A model generated the notes under the pieces. It had not been told where the DNA came from. It saw only the letters and a list, made by a program, of their open reading frames with translations, and searched no databases. DNA of 40,915 nt from Streptomyces sp. CB02400 (lineage in GTDB: Bacteria; Actinomycetota; Actinomycetes; Streptomycetales; Streptomycetaceae), in contig NZ_LIWB01000024.1 in the NCBI RefSeq assembly GCF_001905725.1, forward strand, positions 1 through 40,915, in the 5' to 3' direction. The position numbers and the translations under genes are program-made. Shown piece by piece: positions 31,993-40,842 of this stretch (the stretch's first letter is position 1; each line of letters begins with the position of its first letter).

Positions 31993-32045
31993 CCCCCACC
32001 TTCCGTGGGGTCGCCGAAGGCCGAGCAGGCCTACGCGTCCGGCGT

Positions 32046-32082
32046 GGTCCGGGCGAGTGTCCTACCGGCGCTCGCCCGGACC
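32046..32082. terminator. Bidirectional terminator between convergent genes
   Basis: Perfect 12-bp inverted repeat GGTCCGGGCGAG / CTCGCCCGGACC with a 13-nt loop. It lies between the ends of the NTF2-like gene (plus) and an aldo/keto reductase gene (minus), so it can serve both. Confidence 0.75.
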
Positions 32083-32100
32083 TCGACCGTACCGGTGGGG

Positions 32101-33096
<996 letters not shown>

Positions 33097-33184
33097 GACT
33101 CCAGAGGGGTTGGCACACGTCTCGGCGGTTCCGTCGAACCGCCCGTCCACTCTGTCGTGACCTGCGGGCAGTGGTCCAACAGAA

Positions 33185-33200
33185 GAATCCGATGGGATTC
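33185..33200. promoter_or_regulatory. Palindromic operator candidate between akr and lysR
   Basis: GAATCC-GATG-GGATTC, a perfect 6-bp palindrome with 4-nt spacer, located 21 nt before the lysR start in the divergent promoter region. A site here is expected for the adjacent LysR regulator, although it does not show the plain T-N11-A pattern. Confidence 0.5.
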
Positions 33201-33220
33201 AGCGGATACGCTTCTCAATC

Positions 33221-34105
33221 ATGGAACTGCGTCACCTCCAGCACTTCGTCGCCGTGGCCGAGGACCAGCATTTCACCCGCGCGGCGGAGCGGCTGATGGT
33301 CTCCCAGTCGGGCCTGTCCGCGTCCATCCGCGCCCTGGAGCGCGAGCTGCAGACACCGCTCTTCGTACGGACGACCCGCAGGGTGACGCTCACCGAGGCG
33401 GGGCGGGCGCTGCTGGCGGAGGCCGAGCGGATCCTGGCGCAGGTGCGGGCGGCGCACGAGGCGGTGGCCGCGGTGCAGGGTGTGCTGCGCGGCACCCTCG
33501 CGCTGGGCGCCGAGCAGTGCATCGCCGGGGTGAACGTGGCGGAGCTGCTCGCCACGTTCCGGCGGCTCCACCCGGACGTGGAGATCCGGCTGCGCCAGTG
33601 GGGCTCGGCCGCGCTGGCGGAGGAGGTCGCGGCGGGGCGGCTGGACCTGGCCTTCGCCTACCGGACGGAGGCGGATCCGGAGCAGCTGCGGTCGGTGCCG
33701 TTGACCAGTGAGCCGATGACCGTGCTGTGCCACCCGGACCACCGGCTCGCACGGACGGGGGCGCCGCTGACCCCGCACGACCTGGCCGACGAGGTCTTCG
33801 TCGACTTCCACCCGGACTGGGGTCCGCGCCGCGCCACCGACGCCGCCTTCGCCGCCGCGGGCGTACGGCGCACGGTGGCGCTGGAGGTGAACGACGTGCA
33901 CAGCCTGCTCGACCTGGTCGACGAGAACCTGGGCGTCGCCGTCGTACCGCGGCACTTCCGGCACAAGCGGGAGGCCCTCACCGCGCTCCCGCTGAAGGAC
34001 ACCGGGGAGGCGGTGTACGAGACGGTCGCCCTGGTGCCGTCACCGCGGGCGACGAGCCCGGCGGCACGGGCGCTGATGGCCCTGTTGGACGACGGGGGCG
34101 CGTGA
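33221..34105 (+). CDS. LysR family transcriptional regulator
   Basis: LysR-type regulator of 294 residues. The winged helix-turn-helix occupies about 1-60 (HFTRAAERLMVSQSGLSASI and RTTRRVTLTEAG), and a periplasmic-binding-protein-like effector domain follows at about 85-290. It is divergent from the aldo/keto reductase with a palindrome between them, the classic LysR arrangement, so it probably controls that gene and itself. The effector is unknown. The start ATG 33221 is the first codon of the conserved MELRHLQHFVAVAE. Confidence 0.93.
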   Translation: MELRHLQHFVAVAEDQHFTRAAERLMVSQSGLSASIRALERELQTPLFVRTTRRVTLTEAGRALLAEAERILAQVRAAHEAVAAVQGVLRGTLALGAEQCIAGVNVAELLATFRRLHPDVEIRLRQWGSAALAEEVAAGRLDLAFAYRTEADPEQLRSVPLTSEPMTVLCHPDHRLARTGAPLTPHDLADEVFVDFHPDWGPRRATDAAFAAAGVRRTVALEVNDVHSLLDLVDENLGVAVVPRHFRHKREALTALPLKDTGEAVYETVALVPSPRATSPAARALMALLDDGGA

Positions 34106-34132
34106 GGCGCGCGGATGCGCGAGGGTGGAGGC

Positions 34133-34648
34133 ATGCATGCCAAGGACATCCTCATCGACGGCTTCGGCCGCATCCGGGAAGAAGTCCACGCCGCCGTCGA
34201 GGGCCTCGGCCCCGACGCGCTCAACGCCCGGCCCGGCCCCGACGCGAACTCCGTCACCTGGCTGGTCTGGCACCTCACCCGGGTCCAGGACGACCACATC
34301 GCCGACGCCTTCGGACTCGACCAGGTGTGGCTCTCCCAGGGCTGGGAGAAACGCCTGGACCTCGGCCTGCCCCGCCGCGACACGGGGTACGGCCACACCT
34401 CGGCGAAGGTCGCCGAGGTACGGGTCGACGACGGCGGTCTGCTGACCGGCTACCACGACGCGGTGCACGAGCAGACCCTCGGCGCGCTGCGCACGGTGGC
34501 CGCCAAGGACCTGGAACGGGTGATCGACGAGGGCTGGGATCCCCCGGTGACCCTGGGCGTACGGCTGGTCAGCGTCCTGTCCGACGATCTGCAGCACGTC
34601 GGACAGGCCGCGTACGTACGGGGGCTGGTTCAGAGCGCCGCGTCATAG
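34133..34648 (+). CDS. DinB superfamily protein (DUF664)
   Basis: Four-helix-bundle protein of 171 residues in the DinB/DUF664 (mycothiol-dependent metalloenzyme-like) superfamily. Metal-ligand positions are suggested by TWLVWHLTR near residue 45, YHDAVHEQT in the middle and LQHVGQAAYVRG near the end, which provide three spaced histidines. Members include mycothiol-dependent maleylpyruvate isomerase and bacillithiol transferases; this branch is uncharacterised. ATG 34133 follows GGTGGAGGC. It ends 19 nt inside the convergent adenosine deaminase gene. Confidence 0.88.
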   Translation: MHAKDILIDGFGRIREEVHAAVEGLGPDALNARPGPDANSVTWLVWHLTRVQDDHIADAFGLDQVWLSQGWEKRLDLGLPRRDTGYGHTSAKVAEVRVDDGGLLTGYHDAVHEQTLGALRTVAAKDLERVIDEGWDPPVTLGVRLVSVLSDDLQHVGQAAYVRGLVQSAAS

Positions 34649-35700
34649 CCGGGCAGGACCACGTCCCGGATGAGCGCGTTCCGCTCGTCGAACGGCAGGA
34701 ACGCGCTCTTCACGGCGTTCACCGTGACCGTGCGCAGGTCCTCGACCGTCCAGCCGGCCTGCTCGACCAGGAGGGACATCTCCCGCGTCATGGTGGTGCC
34801 CGAGACGAGACGGTTGTCGGTGTTGAGGGTGACGCGGAAGCCGAGGTCCTTCAGCGCGGTGACCGGGTGCTCGGCGATCGACGTCGCGGCGCCGGTCTGG
34901 AGGTTGGAGGTGGGGCACATCTCCAGCGCGATCCGGCGGTCGCGGACCCAGCCGGCGAGACGGCCGAGCTTGCCCTCCACGATGTCCTCGGTGATCCGCA
35001 CCCCGTGCCCGATGCGCTGGGCGCCGCACACCTGGAGCGCCTGGTGGATGCTGGGCAGGCCGTGGGCCTCACCGGCGTGGATGGTGAAGGGCACGTTCTC
35101 GCGGCGCAGGTGCGCGAAGGCGTCGAGGTGGTCGGCGGGCGGGAAGCCGTCCTCGGCGCCCGCGATGTCGAAGCCGACGACCCCGGCGTCCCGGAAGGCG
35201 ACGGCCAGGTCGGCGGCCTCACGGACCCGGTCGAACATCCGCATGCCGCAGAGCAGGGTGCCGACCCGGACGGGCGTCCCGGCGGCGGCCGCCTTGGCCA
35301 TGCCGGCGGCGAGGCCCTCCTGGACGGTCTCCACGACCTCGCTCATCGTCAGCCCGCCCCTGGTGTTCAGCTCGGGGGCGTAGCGCACCTCGCCGTAGAC
35401 GACACCGTCGGCGGCCAGGTCGAGCACGTACTCCTCGGCGGTGCGCAGCAGGCCCTCACGGGTCTGCATGACGGCGAGGGTGTGCTCGAAGGTGGCGATG
35501 TAGCGGACCAGGTCACCGGAGTTCGCGGCCTCGACGTACCAGGCGGCGAGCTCGTCGGGGTCGGTGGTGGGCAGGGTGTGGCCGACGGCCTCCGCCAGCT
35601 CCACGACGGTCGCGGGACGCAGACCGCCGTCGAGGTGGTCGTGCAGCACCGCCTTGGGGAGGCGACGGAGAGTCTCGGTGTCTATGCGCGTAGATGACAT
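34630..35700 (-). CDS. add: Adenosine deaminase
   Basis: Cytosolic zinc amidohydrolase of 356 residues that converts adenosine to inosine in purine salvage. Metal ligands H20 and H22 are in LHDHLDGG. H208 and the catalytic E211 lie in IHAGE, H232 in RIGHGV, and D295 in NTDNRLVSGT. The last motif has TDN where the common TDD stands; TDN is found in many actinobacterial deaminases, to my knowledge. The start 35700 has GAGGA about 11 nt upstream. It lies 46 nt after the VOC gene on the same strand, so the two may be co-transcribed, and overlaps the DinB-like gene end. Confidence 0.93.
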   Translation of the reverse strand: MSSTRIDTETLRRLPKAVLHDHLDGGLRPATVVELAEAVGHTLPTTDPDELAAWYVEAANSGDLVRYIATFEHTLAVMQTREGLLRTAEEYVLDLAADGVVYGEVRYAPELNTRGGLTMSEVVETVQEGLAAGMAKAAAAGTPVRVGTLLCGMRMFDRVREAADLAVAFRDAGVVGFDIAGAEDGFPPADHLDAFAHLRRENVPFTIHAGEAHGLPSIHQALQVCGAQRIGHGVRITEDIVEGKLGRLAGWVRDRRIALEMCPTSNLQTGAATSIAEHPVTALKDLGFRVTLNTDNRLVSGTTMTREMSLLVEQAGWTVEDLRTVTVNAVKSAFLPFDERNALIRDVVLPGYDAAL

Positions 35701-35746
35701 GTGCGGTCGTTCCTCAGCGGGTCGTTCGGCAAAAAAGCGGAGTGGA

Positions 35747-36142
35747 TCAGGGGGCGGCGGGCTGGAGCAGGTCCCAGCGGTTGCCGTACAGGTCCCGGAA
35801 GACGGCGACCGAGCCGTACGGCTCGTGGCGCGGCTCCTCCAGGAAGGTCACGCCGGCGGCGGTCATACGGGCGTGGTCGCGGGCGAAGTCGTCGGTGTAC
35901 AGGAAGAAGCCCACCCGCCCGCCGGTCTGGTCACCGACCCTGGCCCGCTGCCCCTCCCCCTTGGCGCGGGCGAGCAGCAGCCCCGCGCCGGTGTGCCCGG
36001 CGTCCGGTTCGACGACGACCCAGCGGCCGCCGTCCGGCCGGGGCGCGTCCTCGGCGAGCCGGAAACCGAGCGCCTCGGTGTAGAAGCGGATCGCCTCGTC
36101 GTAGTCGTCGACGACGAGGGTGACCAGGGGGATGCGTCTCAT
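35747..36142 (-). CDS. VOC/glyoxalase family protein
   Basis: Protein of 131 residues with a single-chain glyoxalase/bleomycin-resistance fold. It begins IPLVTLVVDDYDEAIRFYTEALGF, has GRVGFFLYTDDFARD in the middle, and ends with FRDLYGNRWDLLQP, the typical last strand with the conserved N and W. Substrate cannot be given. The start 36142 has GAGAGG seven nt upstream. A region of lower GC (36175-36200) upstream may hold the promoter. It probably forms a short operon with add. Confidence 0.9.
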   Translation of the reverse strand: MRRIPLVTLVVDDYDEAIRFYTEALGFRLAEDAPRPDGGRWVVVEPDAGHTGAGLLLARAKGEGQRARVGDQTGGRVGFFLYTDDFARDHARMTAAGVTFLEEPRHEPYGSVAVFRDLYGNRWDLLQPAAP

Positions 36143-36202
36143 CGTGCCCTCTCGAAGGGGGATTGACCGGAGAGGTTATACGTAAAACTGCCGAACGCGC
36201 CA

Positions 36203-36236
36203 GTCCCGCTCCGGGACCGGCGGCCCGGAGCGGGAC
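36203..36236 (-). terminator. Strong terminator hairpin after the PI-PLC-like gene
   Basis: Perfect 13-bp inverted repeat GTCCCGCTCCGGG / CCCGGAGCGGGAC with an 8-nt loop, 12 nt downstream of the stop codon of the secreted phosphodiesterase gene on the minus strand. Confidence 0.75.
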
Positions 36237-36247
36237 CGGCGGGGCGG

Positions 36248-37615
36248 CTACGGATACGCGTAGGTGTTGAGGGCGGCGACGGCGGCCGCCGGGTCGCCGA
36301 GGTCGTAGCGGTCCACGGCGAGGTAGTTGGGCTTCTTGCGGGCGGCCGGTCCGCAGAACCGGCGGGCGCGGTCGGCGAGCTTGGAGTTGTCCGTGCCGGC
36401 GGTGGAGGTGATCGTGGTGTCCCGGAAGTGGTTCATGACGAACAGGGGGCGGAAGCCGGGCTCGGTGCGGGTCAGCGGGATGTTGGTGCCCGCGTCGTAC
36501 CACCGGCTGTGGCAGGACCAGTCGGAGGCGCCGACGCCCGGGCCCATGGACCAGTGGTTCTCGACGGTCCATTCGCGCTGGTACATCACGCCGAAGGTGT
36601 CCCGGGTCGTTCCGGCGGCCCGGTCGGCGGCACGGCTGTGGTCGGTGAGGATCAGCAGCCGCTGCCCGGCGGCGGTCAGCTCCCCCATGGTCGGCCAGCC
36701 GTCCTCCCGGACACCGGTACGGTCGGGTCGGTAGAGCACGTCCGACAGCCCCTGGACGCGGGCGAGTTCGGCGCGCAGGACGTCCGGGGCGACGTAGTCC
36801 TCCAGGAAGACGGTGACGAACTGGTCGGGGTGGGCGCGCAGGAAGTCGACGATCCGCTGGAGGTCCACCCACAGGGCGACGGGCCTGCTGACCAGGGTGC
36901 AGCTGTTGTGGCAGAGGATCGCGCCGTCCGGGGTCTGGTGGATGTCCAGCATGAATCCGCGGACACCGTCGGCGAGTTGGCGCTCGATGCCCCGGTTCTG
37001 GTTGGGGAAGAGGTCGATGAAGGGCGGGGCGAAGCCGCCGTCGACGCCGTTGGCGTAGGCGTTGTGGGCGGTGAGGAAGGTGACCTCGTCCAGGGTGCGT
37101 CGGTCCCGCGGCGGCAGGGGGCGGGTCACCGGGTCGACCGGGGTCAGGTACCAGGTGGCGAGGTCGCCCGTGCCGGTGCCGACGGCGAGCGGGGCGGGAA
37201 AATTGGCACCGGAGGGTTTCGGGGAGACGGTGAGGCGGCGGTCGGCGCCGGGGACGGTGAGCGTGAACCGGTCCGCGCCCACGGAGGTGATCTCCCAGCG
37301 TGCCTCCGGGCTCGCGCAGGCGACGGTCCGGGCCTGATCACCAGTGCGGCCGAGGCAGGTGCCGGGGCTGTCGGTGTTCTCCAGGGTGCCGTCGGCTCTC
37401 AGGTTCCACTGCTGACGGTCCTCGTCGCCGCGCGGTCTGTGCTGCTCGACCGCCCCGGAGGTGCCGGCGGCGTTCAGTCCGGTCGTCGCGCTCTGGACGT
37501 AGTAGGCGCCGGGCGACGGAGTCGCCGCGGCGGCGGCAGGTGCGGGTGCCACGACCGTCGCGGCCAGCGCGGCGGCCGTGACGGTCGTGGCGAGCAGGGC
37601 GTGGGGGGTGCGCAT
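36248..37615 (-). CDS. Secreted PI-PLC X-domain phosphodiesterase with N-terminal lectin-like region
   Basis: Exported protein of 455 residues. A signal peptide covers about 1-30 (Arg-containing start, hydrophobic run, APAAAAA cleavage region). Residues about 35-160 look like a ricin-type or beta-trefoil carbohydrate-binding region (YVQSATTGLNAAG, QQWNLRADG). Residues about 175-455 form a phosphatidylinositol-specific phospholipase C X-like TIM barrel, with the two catalytic-type histidines in FLTAHNAYA and ILCHNSC. It would cleave a phospholipid or phosphodiester outside the cell; the substrate is uncertain. Start 37615 (MRTPHALL) is preferred over a longer in-frame start because the signal peptide then begins properly. 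It shares orientation with the chitinase upstream. Confidence 0.88.
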   Translation of the reverse strand: MRTPHALLATTVTAAALAATVVAPAPAAAAATPSPGAYYVQSATTGLNAAGTSGAVEQHRPRGDEDRQQWNLRADGTLENTDSPGTCLGRTGDQARTVACASPEARWEITSVGADRFTLTVPGADRRLTVSPKPSGANFPAPLAVGTGTGDLATWYLTPVDPVTRPLPPRDRRTLDEVTFLTAHNAYANGVDGGFAPPFIDLFPNQNRGIERQLADGVRGFMLDIHQTPDGAILCHNSCTLVSRPVALWVDLQRIVDFLRAHPDQFVTVFLEDYVAPDVLRAELARVQGLSDVLYRPDRTGVREDGWPTMGELTAAGQRLLILTDHSRAADRAAGTTRDTFGVMYQREWTVENHWSMGPGVGASDWSCHSRWYDAGTNIPLTRTEPGFRPLFVMNHFRDTTITSTAGTDNSKLADRARRFCGPAARKKPNYLAVDRYDLGDPAAAVAALNTYAYP

Positions 37616-37720
37616 GGCGGCTGCCCTTCGTCCGGGGGACGGCCCGCGCACGTGCGGTGCGCGGGCCGCGATCCGAGCGTCTTAGGTCAGGTGCATGACA
37701 CCACGCCGAGCGGTCGGACG

Positions 37721-38611
37721 TCAGCAGTACAGATTGCCGCCGGGTGACGTTCCGAGGATCTGGGTGAACTGCTGGTACTTGCTCACCCTGCTCTGCACCT
37801 GCGCCGGGTTCTTGCCGTCGCACTCCACCCAGCCGTTGATGGCGCGGATCGTGTGACCGAATCCGGCCTGGTCGACCATGGCGCTGTGCGCGGTCATCGT
37901 CCCAGGACCCCGCTGGGTGTTCCAGTACCACAGGGCCGTCTTCCAGGCGACGGCGGAGTCGTTCTGCACCAGCCAGGGGTTGTTCAGCAGGTCGATGCCG
38001 AGTGCGTCGCCCGCCGCCTTGTAGTTGTAGTTCCAGCTCAGCTGGATCGGGCCGCGCCCGTAGTAAGCGGACTGCCCGGCCGGGCACCCGAACGGCTGTC
38101 CGTAGTCGCAGTAGTGCGGGTAGTTGGCGGTGTTCTGCTCCACGATGTGCACCAGACCGCCGGTCTCGTGGCTGACGTTGGCGAGGAAGGCGGCGGCCTC
38201 CTGCTTCTTCACCGTGTCGCTGCCGGTGTTGGCGAAACCGGGGTAGGCGCTCAGCGCGGCGGTGAGCCCGCTGTAGGTGTAGAAGGGGTTCCGGTTCGGG
38301 AACATCTGGTTGAACTGCGCCTCGGTCACGACGAAGTTGCCGACGGGCGTTCCGGGGCCGTTGTCACAGGCGTACGGCTCCCAGTACCAGGTGCTGATGA
38401 TCGGGTCGTAACCCGGATTGGCGTGCTCGGCGATGTACGCCCGGCCGTCGGTGTAGCGCACGATGTCACCGGCGTTGTACGACCTTCCGGCCACCCAGTT
38501 CGGATAACTGGAGCACGAGGCGGCGGAGGCGGAGGCGGCGGGGAGCAGCACCGGCGCGCCGCCGGCGAGGACGAGGGCTGCGGTCACGGCGGCGATGCGT
38601 CTTCTCGACAA
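37721..38611 (-). CDS. chiF: Secreted GH19 chitinase with N-terminal CBM5/12
   Basis: Exported chitinase of 296 residues. The signal peptide is about 1-30 (SRRRIAAV start, ASASA cleavage). A chitin-binding CBM5/12 module at about 33-80 shows NWVAGRSYNAGDIVRY and TWYWEPY. The GH19 domain occupies about 95-296, with catalytic Glu in SHETGG and the second acid in HIVEQN. It hydrolyses chitin outside the cell. TTG 38611 is chosen as start since AAGGAG lies 8 nt upstream and it opens directly on the signal peptide; all in-frame ATG/GTG codons upstream lack this. The symbol is provisional: Streptomyces coelicolor has two similar GH19 enzymes, ChiF and ChiG, and the chromosomal context suggests ChiF. 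Confidence 0.9.
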   Translation of the reverse strand: MSRRRIAAVTAALVLAGGAPVLLPAASASAASCSSYPNWVAGRSYNAGDIVRYTDGRAYIAEHANPGYDPIISTWYWEPYACDNGPGTPVGNFVVTEAQFNQMFPNRNPFYTYSGLTAALSAYPGFANTGSDTVKKQEAAAFLANVSHETGGLVHIVEQNTANYPHYCDYGQPFGCPAGQSAYYGRGPIQLSWNYNYKAAGDALGIDLLNNPWLVQNDSAVAWKTALWYWNTQRGPGTMTAHSAMVDQAGFGHTIRAINGWVECDGKNPAQVQSRVSKYQQFTQILGTSPGGNLYC

Positions 38612-38749
38612 GGGAACAACTCCTTCGCGGAACGCGGCCGCTCCCGGACGAGGACATGCCTGAGCGGGGCCTCGCCCGCACATGCCGGCGGGGCCGGTCA
38701 CGGCAGTGGGGGCGGCCGTGGTGGGGGGTGTGAGAACACACTCAACCGC

Positions 38750-38782
38750 TTTGGTCTGTACCAGTCAAGGGTTTAGACCAGT
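38750..38782 (-). promoter_or_regulatory. Chitinase promoter with two DasR-type direct repeats
   Basis: Read on the minus strand, ACTGGTCTAAACCCTT (38782-38767) and ACTGGTACAGACCAAA (38765-38750) both resemble the DasR site ACTGGTCTAGACCACT and the classic 12-bp chitinase direct repeats, 17 bp apart. Between them TTGACT (38768-38763) could be the -35 box and TTGAGT 17 nt further the -10 box. N-acetylglucosamine-dependent relief of DasR binding is expected. Confidence 0.75.
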
Positions 38783-38898
38783 CATCGTGACGCGAACATG
38801 CCGATCGGTCGGCGGCGGCCGATGCCGGGGCGGGGCCGCGGCGGGACCGAACCCTCGCGAGCTCTACACATAAAGGGAAAATAAGGGCAGAATGCACT

Positions 38899-38918
38899 TA
38901 TGCGGCTCTTACCGCATA
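38899..38918. promoter_or_regulatory. Palindrome upstream of the SPW gene
   Basis: TATGCGG-CTCTTA-CCGCATA, a perfect 7-bp inverted repeat with a 6-nt spacer, 45 nt before the SPW start codon, in a less GC-rich stretch. It could be an operator or a leader hairpin; no regulator is known. Confidence 0.5.
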
Positions 38919-38962
38919 CCGCACCAGACGCGGTCAGGCCTGCTAGTCAAAGGAGACGACTC

Positions 38963-39403
38963 ATGGCCAACGTCTCACATCCGCGCGGTGACATCACGAG
39001 CCACCCCGATGCCTCGGAGATGCGGGCACGGTACGACCGTATGCTCGGGGGTCGTGATGTGGCCCTCGTGGACGGACCGGTGTTCCTGCTCGGTCTCTAC
39101 TGTGCGGTGTCCCCGTGGATACTCCACTACACGACGAGCCAGCCCGCGCTCGTGACCCACAACCTGATCGTGGGCATCGCGATCGGCCTGCTCGCCCTGG
39201 GGTTCACCGCGGCCCCGGCGCGTATGTACGGCCTCAGCGGGGCCATGTGCGCCCTGGGCCTGTGGATGATCATCTCGCCGTGGATCGTCGGCACCGACCC
39301 CGACGCCGGCGTCATCTGGAACAACGTCGTCATCGGCGCCCTCACCCTGATCCTGGGCACGGCCTGCGCCGCCACGGCCGTCAGGAGCGGCCGCCGGTCG
39401 TAG
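38963..39403 (+). CDS. SPW repeat membrane protein
   Basis: Protein of 146 residues with a hydrophilic N-terminus (about 35 residues) and four membrane helices arranged as two repeats. The diagnostic Ser-Pro-Trp motif occurs in AVSPWILHY (first repeat) and IISPWIVGT (second). The SPW family is of unknown function and is frequent in Streptomyces and in general in stress-linked settings. ATG 38963 follows AAGGAG eight nt upstream. The intergenic region on its left carries a palindrome, and a hairpin follows it. Confidence 0.9.
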   Translation: MANVSHPRGDITSHPDASEMRARYDRMLGGRDVALVDGPVFLLGLYCAVSPWILHYTTSQPALVTHNLIVGIAIGLLALGFTAAPARMYGLSGAMCALGLWMIISPWIVGTDPDAGVIWNNVVIGALTLILGTACAATAVRSGRRS

Positions 39404-39423
39404 GAGGACCGCGAAAGGAGCCG

Positions 39424-39456
39424 AACGCCGGCCCGCGTCGACCGCGGACCGGCGTT
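39424..39456 (+). terminator. Terminator-like hairpin after the SPW gene
   Basis: Inverted repeat AACGCCGG / CCGGCGTT with one mismatch and an inner CCGCG / CGCGG extension around a short loop, starting 21 nt after the SPW stop codon. It probably ends the SPW transcript. Confidence 0.55.
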
Positions 39457-39532
39457 CCCATGTCCGGGCGGGACTGCCCCGGCGGCCGGGGGGCATACGC
39501 AGTGCAGCGGAGGTCAGGAAAAGAGGGGTGAG

Positions 39533-39796
39533 ATGGAGATCGACGGCATCATCAGCGCCATCGTCATCGGTGTGGTCATCGGCGTCCTGGGCCGGCTCGT
39601 GGTCCCGGGCCGTCAGCGCATCGGAATCCTCTGGACGATTCTCGTCGGCATCGCCGCCGCACTGATCGGCTCGGCGGTCGCCGCGGCCTTCGGGGTGGCC
39701 GACACCGAGGGCGTCGACTGGGTGGAGTGGCTGATCCAGATCGGCCTCGCCGCACTGGGAGTGGCCGCGCTGGACCGCGCGAAGGCCGGCCGCTGA
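39533..39796 (+). CDS. GlsB/YeaQ/YmgE family stress-response membrane protein
   Basis: Small membrane protein of 87 residues with three hydrophobic segments (about 5-25, 33-54, 62-80). The pattern IGVLGRLVVPGRQRIGIL is typical of the transglycosylase-associated (GlsB/YeaQ/YmgE) family, which in enterics and lactococci is stress-induced. No enzyme activity is established. ATG 39533 follows GAGGGG. It is convergent with the epimerase-like gene with 19 nt between the stops. Confidence 0.9.
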   Translation: MEIDGIISAIVIGVVIGVLGRLVVPGRQRIGILWTILVGIAAALIGSAVAAAFGVADTEGVDWVEWLIQIGLAALGVAALDRAKAGR

Positions 39797-39815
39797 CGGA
39801 ATCCGGCGGTCCGCG

Positions 39816-40775
39816 TCAGCGGCGGGACAGCCACTGCTCGTACCAGGTCACCGTGGCGTCCACGGTCTCCTCGAGCGGCGTCGGCGTCACGCCGAAGGTC
39901 CGCTCGAAGGCCGCGGAGTCCACGATCTGCGGCTCGGTGTACTGGTAGAACATCTCGGCGAGTTCGGCCATGAAGACCTCGTCGAACGGGCCGAAGGGGC
40001 GCGGCTCCTCCAGGACGACCACGTTCAGGGGCCGGCCGGTCCGCTTCTCGATCATGGCGTGGATCTCGCGGGTGCTGACGGCGGGCGCGGTGGGCAGGTG
40101 CCACACCCGCCCGTCGCCCTCGGGCCGCTCGCCGAGGGTGGCCAGGCCGGCCGCCACGTCCCCGATGTCGGTGTAACTGTGCGGCAGGTCCAGGTCGCCC
40201 GCCCCCATCACCTCGCCGCCGGTGAGCGCCCCCGGGAACACGGCGCCGCCGAGGGAGGAGTTGAGCACGCCGGGGCCGACGAAGTCGGCGGAGCGGCCGA
40301 GGACCACCCGGGCGCGGCCCTCCCGGTGCGCGGCGAGATACCGCTCGTCGAGCGTCGCGCGCATCCGGCCCTTGCGGCTGGTCGCCCGCCAGGGGGTGTC
40401 CTCGGTCATCACCGCTCCCCCGGTCGGGCCGTACGGGTAGATCGTGTCGAGGACGACGAGCCGGGCTCCGGACTCCTCGACGGCGGCGAGCACCGCTTCC
40501 TGTATCCGCGGCATCACCTCGACCTGCAGGTGGTAGGCGACGTTGGCGCAGTGGTACACCACGGCGGCGCCGGCGACGGCCGCGCGTGCGCCGTCGGCGG
40601 TGCCGACGTCGGCGGCATGCCGCCGGACTCCCTCGATCGCGGGTCCGTCCCCCTTCCGGTCGACGAGCCGTACGGCGTGACCGCGCCGGGCGAGCTCCCG
40701 GGCGAGGGTGGTTCCGGCGGGGCCGGATCCCAGGACGGCGTGCAGGGGGCGGGTTTCATGGGTGGCGGCGGACAT
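39816..40775 (-). CDS. NAD-dependent epimerase/dehydratase-like protein (atypical SDR)
   Basis: Protein of 319 residues with an N-terminal Rossmann motif GSGPAG (16-21) and an extended-SDR-like architecture: VYHCANVAYHLQ, VVLDTIYPYGPTGGAV, and PHSYTDIGDVAAGL. The typical catalytic Y-x3-K is not clear, so it may be an atypical SDR such as an NAD(P)H-binding reductase or a regulatory protein. Start 40775 (MSAATHET) was chosen since AGGAGG lies about 6 nt upstream, over an in-frame ATG further upstream. Its promoter region contains a near-perfect 15-bp palindrome. Confidence 0.86.
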   Translation of the reverse strand: MSAATHETRPLHAVLGSGPAGTTLARELARRGHAVRLVDRKGDGPAIEGVRRHAADVGTADGARAAVAGAAVVYHCANVAYHLQVEVMPRIQEAVLAAVEESGARLVVLDTIYPYGPTGGAVMTEDTPWRATSRKGRMRATLDERYLAAHREGRARVVLGRSADFVGPGVLNSSLGGAVFPGALTGGEVMGAGDLDLPHSYTDIGDVAAGLATLGERPEGDGRVWHLPTAPAVSTREIHAMIEKRTGRPLNVVVLEEPRPFGPFDEVFMAELAEMFYQYTEPQIVDSAAFERTFGVTPTPLEETVDATVTWYEQWLSRR

Positions 40776-40827
40776 GACGGCCTCCTCGACAGCGAACAAG
40801 AGGGATCACTCAATCCCCCTCACAACT

Positions 40828-40842
40828 GTTAGAGACTATAAC
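40828..40842. promoter_or_regulatory. Operator-like palindrome upstream of the epimerase gene
   Basis: GTTAGAGACTATAAC is a 15-bp palindrome with a single mismatched pair about a central A. It lies 53 nt before the epimerase start codon in a strikingly AT-rich patch for this genome (40796-40862). Such sites are typical of HxlR, MarR or TetR regulators. The regulator, if adjacent, lies outside this window. Confidence 0.55.

Larger units (their letters stand above)
38612..38962. other. Divergent chitinase-SPW intergenic region
   Basis: About 350 bp holding the DasR-type repeats and promoter of the chitinase gene (38750-38782), its approximately 120-nt leader, and, towards the SPW gene, a less GC-rich stretch (38865-38925) with a 7-bp palindrome at 38899-38918. 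No gene is supported here. Confidence 0.6.
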
